From NCBI GenBank assembly GCA_019421345.1, contig JAHZFL010000009.1, positions 1-61,919 of the forward strand: DNA of 61,919 nucleotides, written 5' to 3'. This document shows, piece after piece, positions 33,760-42,005 of this stretch. A model generated the notes under the pieces. That model was not told the origin of the DNA. It ran no database searches and saw only the letters and a list, made by a program, of their open reading frames with translations. Source of the DNA: Roseburia sp. (GTDB lineage Bacteria > Bacillota > Clostridia > Lachnospirales > Lachnospiraceae). Both the position numbers and the translations under genes were made by a program. The stretch's first letter is position 1. Each line of letters starts with the position of its first letter.

Positions 33760-35742
33760 TTATGCATCCCGCAGCATATTTTTTAATTCTACCATCTTAT
33801 CGCGGTACTCTGCCGCCGCTTCAAAGTTCAAGTCTGCCGCCGCTTTCTGCATCTTCTTCTGAATGTCCGCTATCAGCTTCTCCAGTTCCTTCTTACTCAT
33901 CGACTCCGGGTCCTTTGCAAACTGCATCTCCTCCTGCGCCACCTTCTTCGAGACGGAGATCAGCTCACGCACCGATTTTTGAATCGTTTTTGGCGTAATA
34001 CCATGTACTGTATTGTACTGCTGCTGAATCTTACGTCGGCGCTCCGTCTCATCCAATGCCACACGCATGGAATCGGTAATCTTGTCCGCATACATGATCA
34101 CATGCCCTTCACTGTTGCGCGCCGCACGTCCGATCGTCTGAATCAGAGAGGTCTCTGAACGCAGGAATCCCTCTTTATCCGCGTCAAGAATCGCAACCAA
34201 TGTAATTTCAGGAATATCTAAGCCCTCCCGCAGCAGGTTGATCCCGACCAGCACATCAAAGACATCAAGCCGCAGGTCACGGATAATCTCTGCCCGTTCC
34301 AGCGTATCAATATCGGAATGTAAATACTTGACACGGATACCGACTTCGCGCATATAATCGGTCAGATCCTCCGCCATCTTTTTCGTCAGCGTTGTGATCA
34401 GTACCTTGTTGTGATTTGCAATTTCTTTATTTACCTCGCCAAGCAAATCATCAATCTGTCCCTCGACAGGGCGTACTGCGACCTCCGGATCAAGCAGACC
34501 TGTCGGACGGATAATCTGCTCTGTCCGAAGCAGCTCATGCTCCGCCTCATACACGTTCGGCGTTGCGGAAACAAACAGCATCTGGTCGATCTTACTCTCA
34601 AATTCTTCAAAATTCAATGGGCGGTTGTCCTTCGCGGAGGGGAGACGAAAACCATAATCCACAAGCGTCGATTTTCGCGACTGGTCTCCGGCATACATGC
34701 CGCGTACCTGCGGGATCGTAATATGCGATTCATCCACAATGATCAGGTAATCATCTTTAAAGTAATCCATCAGCGTATGAGGCGTTGCTCCCGTCGGAAG
34801 CCCCGCAAGATGTCTGGAATAATTCTCAATTCCGCTGCAAAAACCCGTCTCTTTTAACATCTCGATGTCAAAATTTGTTCTCTCGGCGATTCTCTGCGCC
34901 TCCAGCAGCTTGTCCTCTCCCTTAAAATACTTTACGCGTTCTTCCAGCTCCGCCTCAATATCCTCACATGCCCGCAATATTTTCTCCTGCGGCACAACAT
35001 AGTGAGATGCCGGAAATACCGCAAAATGCTCAAGACGGCACTTGATCTCTCCCGTGAGAACATCAATCTCCGTAATACGGTCGATCTCATCGCCGAAAAA
35101 TTCCACTCGCACCGCGGTATCGCCAAAGTTTGCCGGAAAAATCTCAAGCACATCGCCGCGCACCCGGAACGTACCGCGGTGAAAGTCCATCTCATTGCGC
35201 GTATACTGTATATCAATCAAGGCACGAATCACCTCGTCCCTGTCCTTTTGCATCCCCGGGCGCAGGGAAACCATCATCCCAAGATAATCCTCCGGGCTTC
35301 CCAAGCCGTAAATGCAGGAAACAGACGCAACGACAATCACATCCCTGCGCTCTACCAATGCCGCCGTGGCGGAAAGGCGCAGCTTGTCAATCTCCTCGTT
35401 GATTGCCGAATCCTTTGCGATATAGGTATCGGTCTGCGGCACATACGCCTCCGGCTGATAATAATCATAGTAGGAAACAAAATACTCCACCGCATTCTCC
35501 GGGAAGAACTCCTTGAACTCGCCGTAGAGCTGGGCGGCAAGGGTTTTATTGTGGGCAATGATGAGCGTCGGTTTATTTAATTTTTCAATGATGTTTGCCA
35601 TAGTAAACGTCTTGCCTGATCCGGTAACACCAAGAAGGGTCTGAAACTGGTTGCCTTCCTCGAACCCCCTCACCAGCTCTGCGATTGCCTGCGGCTGATC
35701 GCCGGTAGGCGCATATTCTGATACTAATTTGAAATGGTCCAT
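33760..35742 (-). CDS. uvrB: excinuclease ABC subunit B
   Basis: This 660-residue DNA helicase-like subunit has Walker A GVTGSGKTFTMAN near 40, the beta-hairpin YYDYYQPEAYVP that probes the lesion, DESH box (VDESHITIPQV), SF2 motifs (LREGLDIPEITLVAILDADKEGFLR, LIQTIGRAARN) and a C-terminal UvrC-binding UVR motif (LEKLIADIQKKMQKAAADLNFEAAAEYRDKMVELK). The start at 35742 follows AAGGAAAGG. uvrA lies 77 bp downstream, so the two form an operon. Confidence 0.97.
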   Translation of the reverse strand: MDHFKLVSEYAPTGDQPQAIAELVRGFEEGNQFQTLLGVTGSGKTFTMANIIEKLNKPTLIIAHNKTLAAQLYGEFKEFFPENAVEYFVSYYDYYQPEAYVPQTDTYIAKDSAINEEIDKLRLSATAALVERRDVIVVASVSCIYGLGSPEDYLGMMVSLRPGMQKDRDEVIRALIDIQYTRNEMDFHRGTFRVRGDVLEIFPANFGDTAVRVEFFGDEIDRITEIDVLTGEIKCRLEHFAVFPASHYVVPQEKILRACEDIEAELEERVKYFKGEDKLLEAQRIAERTNFDIEMLKETGFCSGIENYSRHLAGLPTGATPHTLMDYFKDDYLIIVDESHITIPQVRGMYAGDQSRKSTLVDYGFRLPSAKDNRPLNFEEFESKIDQMLFVSATPNVYEAEHELLRTEQIIRPTGLLDPEVAVRPVEGQIDDLLGEVNKEIANHNKVLITTLTKKMAEDLTDYMREVGIRVKYLHSDIDTLERAEIIRDLRLDVFDVLVGINLLREGLDIPEITLVAILDADKEGFLRSETSLIQTIGRAARNSEGHVIMYADKITDSMRVALDETERRRKIQQQYNTVHGITPKTIQKSVRELISVSKKVAQEEMQFAKDPESMSKKELEKLIADIQKKMQKAAADLNFEAAAEYRDKMVELKNMLRDA

Positions 35743-36204
35743 CGTAATCCTTTCCTTCATAATTAGTTCTACGATTTATAAATTTGCAAAATTTTACTTT
35801 GTTATGATACAGTCTTTGTTTCAAGCATCCTTATTATTTTAAAATCTTTAACATTTTTTAAGTTGCAGCAAATAAAAGTCACAGCACTGGTTTTTCGGAC
35901 AAACCCCACCGGTTCTCCCTCCGCCGACCGCTGTCTTTTTGCTATTATAGCAAAACAACATTGAAAAGTATATAGTTTGAGCGAAGAAAAAGTACAAATG
36001 TTCGATTTTTCTTTTTCGCAAACCACAGATCGCCATGCTTGTGAAATTCCATTTATTTCTTTCGGGTCGGAACGATCACAATCTTTACGCTCCCGACAAT
36101 CGCATAGGAGCATCCCAGAAAGACTCTGTTACTTCCCGCTCATCACACCATGATAGATGTTTGATTTTTAAAGCATAAAAATCATGCGGATACGCTAATT
36201 TTTA
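35743..36204 (-). promoter_or_regulatory. uvrBA upstream region with LexA-like box and promoter
   Basis: No gene is seen in this stretch. On the minus strand a LexA-like box CGAACATTTGTAC (35992-36004; consensus CGAAC-N4-GTTCG, two mismatches in the second half) overlaps the -35 TTGTAC (about 35992-35997), followed by a 17-bp spacer and TATATA (about 35969-35974). A second TATAAT lies at 35944-35949. The leader to uvrB is about 220 bases. SOS control of uvrBA is common in Firmicutes; here it is inferred. Confidence 0.5.
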
Positions 36205-36233
36205 TTGCATGGTATATGTAGAAATCGTATCAT
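36205..36233 (+). promoter_or_regulatory. promoter of the 36279 gene
   Basis: TTGCAT (36205-36210), a 17-bp spacer and TATCAT (36228-36233), 45 bp before the ATG. Confidence 0.65.
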
Positions 36234-36278
36234 ATAGATGTAACGAATGAACAAATAAGAAATGGAGAGAAAGGAATA

Positions 36279-36734
36279 ATGTTCCAAATAAGAAACTATA
36301 AGATAGGTTTTGATATAGGGGGATTGGCTTTATTTTTGGTGATTATGCTTCCCAATTTTGTATGGTTCGCTGTTCCTACTGCTAATGATGTATTCAGGGA
36401 TCAATCAGTGACACCTCTTGTAGATATGATCGCTTCTTTTTTCCAAGTTGTAATGATTGCGGCGCTTTGTATAATCATCAATAAAAACCGTAAGAAACCT
36501 ATAAGAAAATCATCGCTTAGTGCGATGATGCTCCTGATAGCCCTGTATTATATTGGCTGGTGCTTATACTATGCAGGGATAATAAGTCCTGTAATAATTT
36601 TGGATTTGTGTATCACACCCTGCATAGCATTTATATTATTTTCACTATGGAAGAAAAATGCGGCTGCACTAATATCAGCTACTATATTTATGCTATGTCA
36701 TATGCTGTCTGTTATGATGAATTTTATTATGTAA
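36279..36734 (+). CDS. four-helix membrane protein of unknown function
   Basis: This 151-residue protein with about four to five hydrophobic helices (about 12-32, 48-66, 79-98, 103-122, 128-150) and a short cytoplasmic KNRKKPIRK loop near 70-78 is not recognised as any family with confidence. GGAGAGAAAGG precedes the ATG. It has its own promoter, lies on the strand opposite to its neighbours, and its A+T-rich composition (about 63% by eye) is unlike the nearby host genes, so it may be acquired. Confidence 0.7.
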   Translation: MFQIRNYKIGFDIGGLALFLVIMLPNFVWFAVPTANDVFRDQSVTPLVDMIASFFQVVMIAALCIIINKNRKKPIRKSSLSAMMLLIALYYIGWCLYYAGIISPVIILDLCITPCIAFILFSLWKKNAAALISATIFMLCHMLSVMMNFIM

Positions 36735-36772
36735 TGACAAATTCCAGCCTGATAATTTCATAGCCATACATC

Positions 36773-37096
36773 TTATTCCTCTGCCCCAAAGACCCTCGCG
36801 CCTTCATGACAGATTTCCATGATCCATTCACGATAACGGTCATTTACTATCACATATCCGCTGTATCTTGTGGAATTATAACCGTAGGTCTCGTCTATGA
36901 CTGCCAAATTAAGAGCGGGGTTTTGAGAGATAAAGTCCTTAAGGAATATTTTTTCTCCTGTAAATACTCCAACATTGCCGCCAAAGTCAAGAAGGTATAC
37001 ATAACTGAATTTCCATAGAACATTACCGAACTCAACATATCCGTCCGTCTGGGTATAAGGAAAGCTTGTGTTTACCATTCCGGACTGTGTTCGCAT
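36773..37096 (-). CDS. hypothetical protein, probably 5'-truncated
   Basis: The frame is open from 37201, but its first ~30 codons are read from the tRNA-Gln terminator, so the true gene is at most 36773-37096 (107 residues, starting MRTQSGMVNTS). The sequence (NVLWKFSYVYLLDFGGNVGVFTGEKIFLKDF...YREWIMEICHEG) is protein-like with no recognised family. No ribosome site precedes the start, so this may be a 3' remnant. Confidence 0.35.
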   Translation of the reverse strand: MRTQSGMVNTSFPYTQTDGYVEFGNVLWKFSYVYLLDFGGNVGVFTGEKIFLKDFISQNPALNLAVIDETYGYNSTRYSGYVIVNDRYREWIMEICHEGARVFGAEE

Positions 37097-37132
37097 GATC
37101 AGGTTATCGTTGCGGAGCAATTTCCCATGTGA

Positions 37133-37167
37133 TAAAAATAACCCCAATGGAATGATCCATTGGGGTT
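37133..37167 (-). terminator. original terminator of tRNA-Gln, now at the left edge of the island
   Basis: A perfect 12-bp stem (AACCCCAATGGA 37140-37151 with 37156-37167), a 4-base loop, then TATTTTT on the minus strand. If the island is removed, it lies about 35 bp after tRNA-Gln, exactly where a tRNA terminator is expected. Confidence 0.85.
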
Positions 37168-37187
37168 TCTTAGCAGGCGAAATCATA

Positions 37188-37197
37188 TCAAATCCGA
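37188..37197. repeat. attL core, 10-bp direct repeat
   Basis: TCAAATCCGA, repeated in the same orientation at 50484-50493. It marks the left edge of the island. The bases to its right (ACAC...) are the left half of attP; those to its left are host DNA ahead of the tRNA-Gln terminator. Confidence 0.85.
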
Positions 37198-37201
37198 ACA
37201 C

Positions 37202-37340
37202 ACCACGATATATATTTATAAATGGTCTGTTTGGTATTGTATGTAGTAGAACATCTGCAAAAAGAAGATTGTAAATATAGTCCTATTGCCTATCCCGTAT
37301 CCTCTAGATATACTTTTAGCAGATACTGTAGCTCATGTCA
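37202..37340 (+). other. island left end; 3' extension of the recombinase gene in the excised form
   Basis: In the integrated state this stretch is non-coding. When the ends are joined, the recombinase frame continues from the core through 25 codons (NTPRYIF...SAKRRL) to a stop at 37272-37274. Nothing else is seen before the terminator at 37343. Confidence 0.6.
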
Positions 37341-37342
37341 AG

Positions 37343-37380
37343 ATAAAACCGCCTGCCCGTCTGTGGGTAAGCGGTTTTAT
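37343..37380 (-). terminator. terminator of the island's leftward operon
   Basis: ATAAAACCGC (37343-37352) pairs with GCGGTTTTAT (37371-37380); TTTTATC follows on the minus strand. It directly follows the last leftward gene. Confidence 0.85.
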
Positions 37381-37695
37381 TTATCTCCTATTTCCTGCTG
37401 CTTTCATTGCCATAATGCTCATACAATAGTTTGACAGTGCATCATTTTTCAAACGGTACAAATCAGAAACACACAGCCCGTATTTTGCCATTAGCCGCGC
37501 TCTATGCCCTGCATACCGCTTTTCACGGTCAATAAAAAACTCTCTTAATACTTCCCGTTCCCTTTCTGGTAGCATTTGCAGGGCTGCGTTTACAACTGCC
37601 GCCTTTTGCCTTTCCTTCTGGTCGCTGCTCCTTTCCAGCTTTCTAAGCTGTTTTAAATCCTCTGTCGCCGTGTCCTTCATTTTTTCAAAACCCAT
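37381..37695 (-). CDS. sigma region 4-like phage regulator
   Basis: This 104-residue helical protein has LQMLPEREREVLREFFIDREKRYAGHRARLMAKYGLCVSDLYRLKNDALSNYC, which resembles a sigma-70 region 4 helix-turn-helix: leucine-proline-x-x-x-R-E-V, then a spaced recognition helix. It has no region 2. It overlaps the end of the preceding sigma-like gene by 11 bp, so the two are translated together. Possibly a late activator like ArpU/RinA-type proteins; the target is unknown. Confidence 0.6.
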   Translation of the reverse strand: MGFEKMKDTATEDLKQLRKLERSSDQKERQKAAVVNAALQMLPEREREVLREFFIDREKRYAGHRARLMAKYGLCVSDLYRLKNDALSNYCMSIMAMKAAGNRR

Positions 37696-38458
37696 TTTTA
37701 AACCTCCCTATGTCGTCCATGATGCTTTCAAACCACCGTTCCCAGTTTTCGGCAGCTATTGCCGCCTCTTCCGGGGAACTCTTAAATACATCCTGCTGCC
37801 GTGGCATATTCTTGAAATACGCCGTATGTAGTGCCTGCAATGTCCTATCTTTCCTAAGTATGTGCAATGCCCTATCCTCTGCCCTTGTAACTGCAAACTG
37901 GTCTTTGTAGCGCCTCCCGTCTGCAATCTCTGTCTTTGCCCGCTCATTAAAATAGATTTCCTGTATTACGTTCCGTTCCAGCTCTGGCAGCTTACCGACT
38001 GCTGCCCTTACAATCTGTCGCATTTCCTTTTTCTCATAATCTGTTTCTATACTTTCTGTGTTTTCGTCTTCCAACAGTTCCAAAAGTTCCGTTTCGTGTC
38101 CGTCATTCTCCATTGTTACATTGAGTGAAGACGCAGCTATAGGAAATATACGCTTGTCGCCTTCCCGCACATTTCCGAACATATCATAAACCTGTTTTTT
38201 ATATTTGAAAGTCATGTATGTATTGAATTTATAGCCTTTTTCTGGGTTGTATGTTTCCACTGCTGCCAGCATTGCAAAATAGCCGCACTGTATAAAGTCC
38301 TCTATATCAACAAAAGCGTTTTTTTCTATAACCCCCCTATACTTTGCCGCCAGTATCATAACTGTGCGCCTACACTGCCCCCAGAGTATCGGCAACAGGC
38401 TCTTTTCCCCTGCCTTAATCCTTACTGCAAGCTCTTCGTCACTTCTGTTTTTGCCCAT
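37685..38458 (-). CDS. sigma-70 family-like protein of the island
   Basis: This 257-residue protein has a region 2 pattern (FVDIEDFIQCGYFAMLAAVETYNPEKGYKFNTYMTFKYKKQVYDMF, about 49-95) and a region 4 pattern (VGKLPELERNVIQEIYFNERAKTEIA, about 150-180). It likely reprograms RNA polymerase toward island or helper-phage promoters. It is at the far end of the head operon, 10 bp after the head closure gene. Sigma-like genes in such islands are not among the standard PICI parts I know. Confidence 0.75.
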   Translation of the reverse strand: MGKNRSDEELAVRIKAGEKSLLPILWGQCRRTVMILAAKYRGVIEKNAFVDIEDFIQCGYFAMLAAVETYNPEKGYKFNTYMTFKYKKQVYDMFGNVREGDKRIFPIAASSLNVTMENDGHETELLELLEDENTESIETDYEKKEMRQIVRAAVGKLPELERNVIQEIYFNERAKTEIADGRRYKDQFAVTRAEDRALHILRKDRTLQALHTAYFKNMPRQQDVFKSSPEEAAIAAENWERWFESIMDDIGRFKNGF

Positions 38459-38467
38459 TTCTTGCCC

Positions 38468-38815
38468 CTACTTCCCTTTTATAATATCCGGCTGCTGCTC
38501 TGTGTTTGTCTTGCAATAAAGGTCAATGTCTGTTTTATATCCCTCATGGTTATCTATTCGCGTGATTTGGTAATATTTCCCGGCATATTCCACCAGCATA
38601 TCTGTATCAATATCCGCGCGGTAATTCACTGTAAATACTACGTCTTCCGTAGCGTTCACTGTAGCCGCCGCAAAGAACTCACGCCCGGAAAGCTGTCTAT
38701 AGTACGCCCACAATTTCCCATTGTGTATCGGTCTCCATTCCTCAACACTAAAACCGTTTTCATTTACATATGTGTCATATGTCAGTATGCGTATTTTCTT
38801 ATCTTTCAACTTCAT
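38468..38815 (-). CDS. phage head closure / head-tail adaptor protein
   Basis: This 115-residue beta-rich protein (IRILTYDTYVNENGFSVEEWRPI, FFAAATVNATEDVVFTVNYRADIDTDMLVEYAGKYYQITRID) matches the head-tail adaptor family of which SPP1 gp16 is the type. It would seal the filled head and offer the docking site for a tail. Its ribosome site is a G9 tract directly after the TerL stop codon. Confidence 0.82.
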   Translation of the reverse strand: MKLKDKKIRILTYDTYVNENGFSVEEWRPIHNGKLWAYYRQLSGREFFAAATVNATEDVVFTVNYRADIDTDMLVEYAGKYYQITRIDNHEGYKTDIDLYCKTNTEQQPDIIKGK

Positions 38816-38823
38816 TTTCTGCG

Positions 38824-38832
38824 CCCCCCCCC
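38824..38832 (-). promoter_or_regulatory. G9 homopolymer as ribosome binding site of the head closure gene
   Basis: Nine G residues on the minus strand (C on the plus strand) fill the gap between the terL stop and the head closure ATG at 38815, 8 bases away. Confidence 0.65.
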
Positions 38833-40479
38833 TTACTGTGCTTCTAAAAACTCATTGTAATGCTCATACAGCCCCACATAGGCATTGAGCAGGCTTGCCG
38901 TGCCGTCTATACGCTGCTTCGCTGCTTGGTTTTTTATCGGTACTATATTTCCGTTCCTGTCCTCCTGCACGCCTGTATTAGAAAGACACCAGCGCAATAT
39001 AGGATTGTTGTTGTAGTTGATGCGCTTCGCCTGCAAGTCAGCGCCCAAAAACTGCATTGGTAGTGAAAGTGTTTTCGCGCCCTGTGCAACGCCTTTCATT
39101 TCCGTGAATCCTGTTTCTTTCATTTCCTCCACCCAATAGGCAGCGCTCCACCTGTCATAATATACCCACGCTGGCAATATGCCGTAATCATTCGCTATTT
39201 CCACAAACCACGCTGTAACGTCTTTGTAGTTTATGGTATTCCCTTTGCACAGCCGGACAAGCCCCCGCTCGTGCCATTTGTCAAACGGTAGTTTTTCCTC
39301 ATTCACGCGTCGCTCTAGGCTGTCCTCTGGAATCCAGTACATTTGTGTAACGAACCGCTTTTCTGTTTCCTTTTCTATCAGCAATAGGGTTGCGCACGTT
39401 AAGTCACGTGAACTTGACAGGTCAGCCCCTCCAATCGCATAGCAGCCCCGGAACTGCTCTAAATCAAAGGTTTCTTTGTTCGTTATGTCCTCTAAAGAAA
39501 GCCATGCAGTGCTTATTGTGTCCCGTATATTGAAATCCTTTACTAATATTCCTTTTAAGTCTACTGGGTTATTCTGCGCCCTCATTACTTTATTCTGTAG
39601 GTCGTCCAGCTTCTTGATTGTCCCTAGTGCTGGGTTGGCTTTCTGCCACATTTTCGGACTTGTCCATTCCTCTCGGCTGTCCAGTTCGTACATTATCGGC
39701 AGGAATGTTTCGTCTTCAAAAATGCCGTCTGCCACATTGCAGGCGTAAGAATACATATCGTCAAAAATACATTCCCGGACAGTTCCCGCCGTTGTAATCA
39801 TAATTAAAAGCGGCTGCTGTCTTGCGCTCTGTGACTGCTTCATTACTTCATAAAGGTTTCTGTCCTTAATTCCGTGCAGCTCGTCAATAATAACACAGTG
39901 GGAATTTAAACCGTCAAGGCTGCCGCTGTCCTTGCTTAATGCCTCAAAACGTGAGAACGTAGCAGGAAAATACAGGTCAGCTTTCCGCTTTTTCAGCGCC
40001 TTCCTAAGTGCAGGGCTTTGCTGTACCATGTTATAGGCTTCATTGAAAATAATTTTTGCTTGGTCGCGCTTTGTGGCTACGCTGTAAACCTCTGCACCTG
40101 CCTCATGGTCTGCTGTTAACATATAAAGCGCGATAGTGGCTAACAGGGTGCTTTTCCCGTTCTTTCTGCCTATATAAAACATAGTTTCCCGGTACTGCCG
40201 CATATGCGTTTCCCTGTCAACAAAGCCAAAAAGGGCAGAAATAAAAGCCTTTTGGAATAGTTCCAGCTTTATTTTTTGCCCGCCCCATTCGCCCCGCGAC
40301 TGCCTGCACAGGGTTTCTGCAAATTCTATTGGTCTGTTTGCCTTTTTTTCATCAAAAATATATCTCCCGTCTGTTTTCTGTACCCTTTCCGCTAATTTTT
40401 TATACTGCTTTCTTACCCGTTCCGAAACAATAACCGCGCCGCTTTCAATTTCCCGCCAGTATTCCGTGATATAATCCAA
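38833..40479 (-). CDS. terL: terminase large subunit
   Basis: This 548-residue DNA-packaging motor has an ATPase domain with YIGRKNGKSTLLAT (Walker A, 102-115) and VIIDELHG (Walker B plus catalytic glutamate, near 197) and a nuclease domain in the second half (GGADLSSSRDLTCATLL near 340, with aspartates for metal binding). It belongs to the HK97/P27-linked class. It starts with TTG at 40479, AGGAG lies 9 bp upstream, and the small subunit ends 7 bp before. Confidence 0.95.
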   Translation of the reverse strand: MDYITEYWREIESGAVIVSERVRKQYKKLAERVQKTDGRYIFDEKKANRPIEFAETLCRQSRGEWGGQKIKLELFQKAFISALFGFVDRETHMRQYRETMFYIGRKNGKSTLLATIALYMLTADHEAGAEVYSVATKRDQAKIIFNEAYNMVQQSPALRKALKKRKADLYFPATFSRFEALSKDSGSLDGLNSHCVIIDELHGIKDRNLYEVMKQSQSARQQPLLIMITTAGTVRECIFDDMYSYACNVADGIFEDETFLPIMYELDSREEWTSPKMWQKANPALGTIKKLDDLQNKVMRAQNNPVDLKGILVKDFNIRDTISTAWLSLEDITNKETFDLEQFRGCYAIGGADLSSSRDLTCATLLLIEKETEKRFVTQMYWIPEDSLERRVNEEKLPFDKWHERGLVRLCKGNTINYKDVTAWFVEIANDYGILPAWVYYDRWSAAYWVEEMKETGFTEMKGVAQGAKTLSLPMQFLGADLQAKRINYNNNPILRWCLSNTGVQEDRNGNIVPIKNQAAKQRIDGTASLLNAYVGLYEHYNEFLEAQ

Positions 40480-40486
40480 ACCGCTT

Positions 40487-40840
40487 TTACTCCTGTTGTT
40501 TTATAAAGTCCAGCAGCTCACTTGCGCCCTTGTCTGTCGGTTCTGGCTTTGGTAGCATATCTGTGAGCTGGCGGTAGATAAGGCTGTAGCGCTGAATCAT
40601 TGTGTTATAAGTCTTTACGGCTGGGCTTTCGCGGTCAAATTCCTGCTGCCCCTGCTTAAAATGGTCTATAGCCCCGTTTTCTTCTATGTGACTGCGCAGT
40701 CCGTTCAACGTGTCCTCCATGAAAGCAATTTCCGCTATGAGCTTTTCCGCAACTGCCTTGCGGTCTTCCGGGACTAATTTTAAAAGCCGCTTTAGCTTGC
40801 GCATATTCTTTAATTTTTCCGTATTTTTTCCTGCTGCCAT
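40487..40840 (-). CDS. terS: terminase small subunit, P27 family
   Basis: This 117-residue helical protein (KNMRKLKRLLKLVPEDRKAVAEKLIAEIAFMEDTLNGLRSHIEENGAIDHF, then PAVKTYNTMIQRYSLIYRQLTDMLP) shows the P27-family pattern. It recognises the packaging site and brings TerL to DNA. In PICI-like islands the small subunit decides island-specific packaging. AGGAGGGG precedes its ATG. Confidence 0.88.
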   Translation of the reverse strand: MAAGKNTEKLKNMRKLKRLLKLVPEDRKAVAEKLIAEIAFMEDTLNGLRSHIEENGAIDHFKQGQQEFDRESPAVKTYNTMIQRYSLIYRQLTDMLPKPEPTDKGASELLDFIKQQE

Positions 40841-40956
40841 GTTATCCCCTCCTAAATCCTGTTATTTTTACCCCTCCCTCCTATGCGTACCCCCAGAGGG
40901 GAAAGAAAAGGTTCCCTGCCGTCTGGTGTTTTCCCCTCCCCTTAATCCGTCTGGTG
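40841..40956. other. HNH-terS intergenic region, candidate packaging (cos) site
   Basis: About 100 bp between the HNH gene and terS, rich in C tracts, containing a direct repeat CCGTCTGGTG at 40919-40928 and 40947-40956 (28 bp apart, the second one overlapping the HNH stop). Phages and islands of this type usually hold cos beside terS. The role is inferred. Confidence 0.4.
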
Positions 40957-41712
40957 GGGGGCTATAAAAGGATTTTTTAACGACTGGTTATATTTTTCGT
41001 GCCACCCTATCGCAAGCCTTTCAAATTTCCTGCGGCTTCTGTTTCTCTGCGGGTCGTTCCGTATATGTTCCAGACATTCCTTTAACGGTGTGTCAATCAG
41101 CACCAGTTCTGCGCCCAACTCCTGCGCTGTCCTGCGCATTTCCATAATGTCCGCTGTCGCTGTTATCACGAAAGCCCTTTCCCACTTCCCGCGCCTCTGC
41201 TGCACACACTGATAAAGCAGCTTTCGCACCTCTAAAGCAGTTTGCAAGACCGGTCTGAAATCCAGCCTTTCCCCTCCGCTTTCTCCCATAAGCGCCGCAC
41301 ATATATAATCTAAATCCACTACTAAATCATTTGGTGCTTTATTCTGTAATACATATGTTGTCTTCCCGCTGCCCGGACTGCCACACACTAAGAATACATT
41401 AGGGCTTTCTATTATGTCGCCGTTCTCGTCAAAGCCAATCCCGTTTAGCTTTGCTGGTTGCCCTTTAAATGCCTTCTTGTCTTTCGCGTGTTCCTCTGCG
41501 TGGCATTTCTCGCACACTGCCTTGAAATTATTCCAGCTCAACGCTATTTCTGGGTCGTTTATGTTCCACGGCGTTAAATGCTTGATATGGTGGACAATGC
41601 ACGCAGCGCCTCCGCAGTCCTCGCATATGTAGTTTTTGCTGCTCAAATAAGCCTTGCTTGTTTTCCTCCATTGCGGGCTATCGTAAAAGCTGCGTGCAAA
41701 ATCCCTAGCCAT
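40942..41712 (-). CDS. HNH endonuclease fused to a P-loop ATPase/kinase domain
   Basis: This 256-residue protein has two domains. Residues 1-80 are a zinc HNH nuclease with C30, C33, C67, C70, the HH pair 41-42, N62 and the H71/H75 pair. Residues 104-250 are a P-loop domain: VFLVCGSPGSGKTTYVL (Walker A 111-118) and VVDLDYICAALMG, then AFVITATA, LVLIDTPLKECLEHIRND, similar to small nucleoside or polynucleotide kinases. In HK97-like phages the HNH helps cos cleavage; the added ATPase is unusual. It lies next to terS. Confidence 0.88.
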   Translation of the reverse strand: MARDFARSFYDSPQWRKTSKAYLSSKNYICEDCGGAACIVHHIKHLTPWNINDPEIALSWNNFKAVCEKCHAEEHAKDKKAFKGQPAKLNGIGFDENGDIIESPNVFLVCGSPGSGKTTYVLQNKAPNDLVVDLDYICAALMGESGGERLDFRPVLQTALEVRKLLYQCVQQRRGKWERAFVITATADIMEMRRTAQELGAELVLIDTPLKECLEHIRNDPQRNRSRRKFERLAIGWHEKYNQSLKNPFIAPHQTD

Positions 41713-41715
41713 GTC

Positions 41716-41991
41716 TTACTCCTTCTTTACCGCAAGCAGCGCAAGCGTTTTTAGCAGGCTGTCTATTGTCCGCTGTAGCTTTTCCGCGTCAGACCGTTCT
41801 GCATTATACCAGAGCATGAGTATAAATTTTCCTGCTGTATCAGCTAACGGCTGCCCCGCCTGTTGCTCTGTGGTTACTCCTGTCGTCAATTCTATATAGT
41901 CCGGTATCGCAGATAGCAGCCCCTCTATGATTGTGTCGTTGTCCTCTGTGTCCAGCCGCAGTATCTCTCGCGCCTGCTCTATCGTCAGCAT
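41716..41991 (-). CDS. phage head-tail connector protein, gp6-like
   Basis: This 91-residue helical protein (IEQAREILRLDTEDNDTIIEGLLSAIPDYIELTTGVTTEQQ, then FILMLWYNAERSDAEKLQRTIDSLLKTLALL) matches the gp6-like connector family that binds under the portal ring. Between capsid and HNH genes. Confidence 0.85.
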   Translation of the reverse strand: MLTIEQAREILRLDTEDNDTIIEGLLSAIPDYIELTTGVTTEQQAGQPLADTAGKFILMLWYNAERSDAEKLQRTIDSLLKTLALLAVKKE

Positions 41992-42005
41992 ATCCGCAGC
42001 CCCCT

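Noticed and set aside
37097..37201. N-terminal part of the 36773-37201 frame
   Set aside because: These codons are read from the tRNA-Gln terminator and the att core, so they are not a real protein start.
36735..37380. Search for a duplicated 3' end of tRNA-Gln at the left border
   Set aside because: No copy of the T arm or acceptor sequence was found. Only the 10-bp core outside the tRNA is shared, so the tRNA itself is not duplicated.
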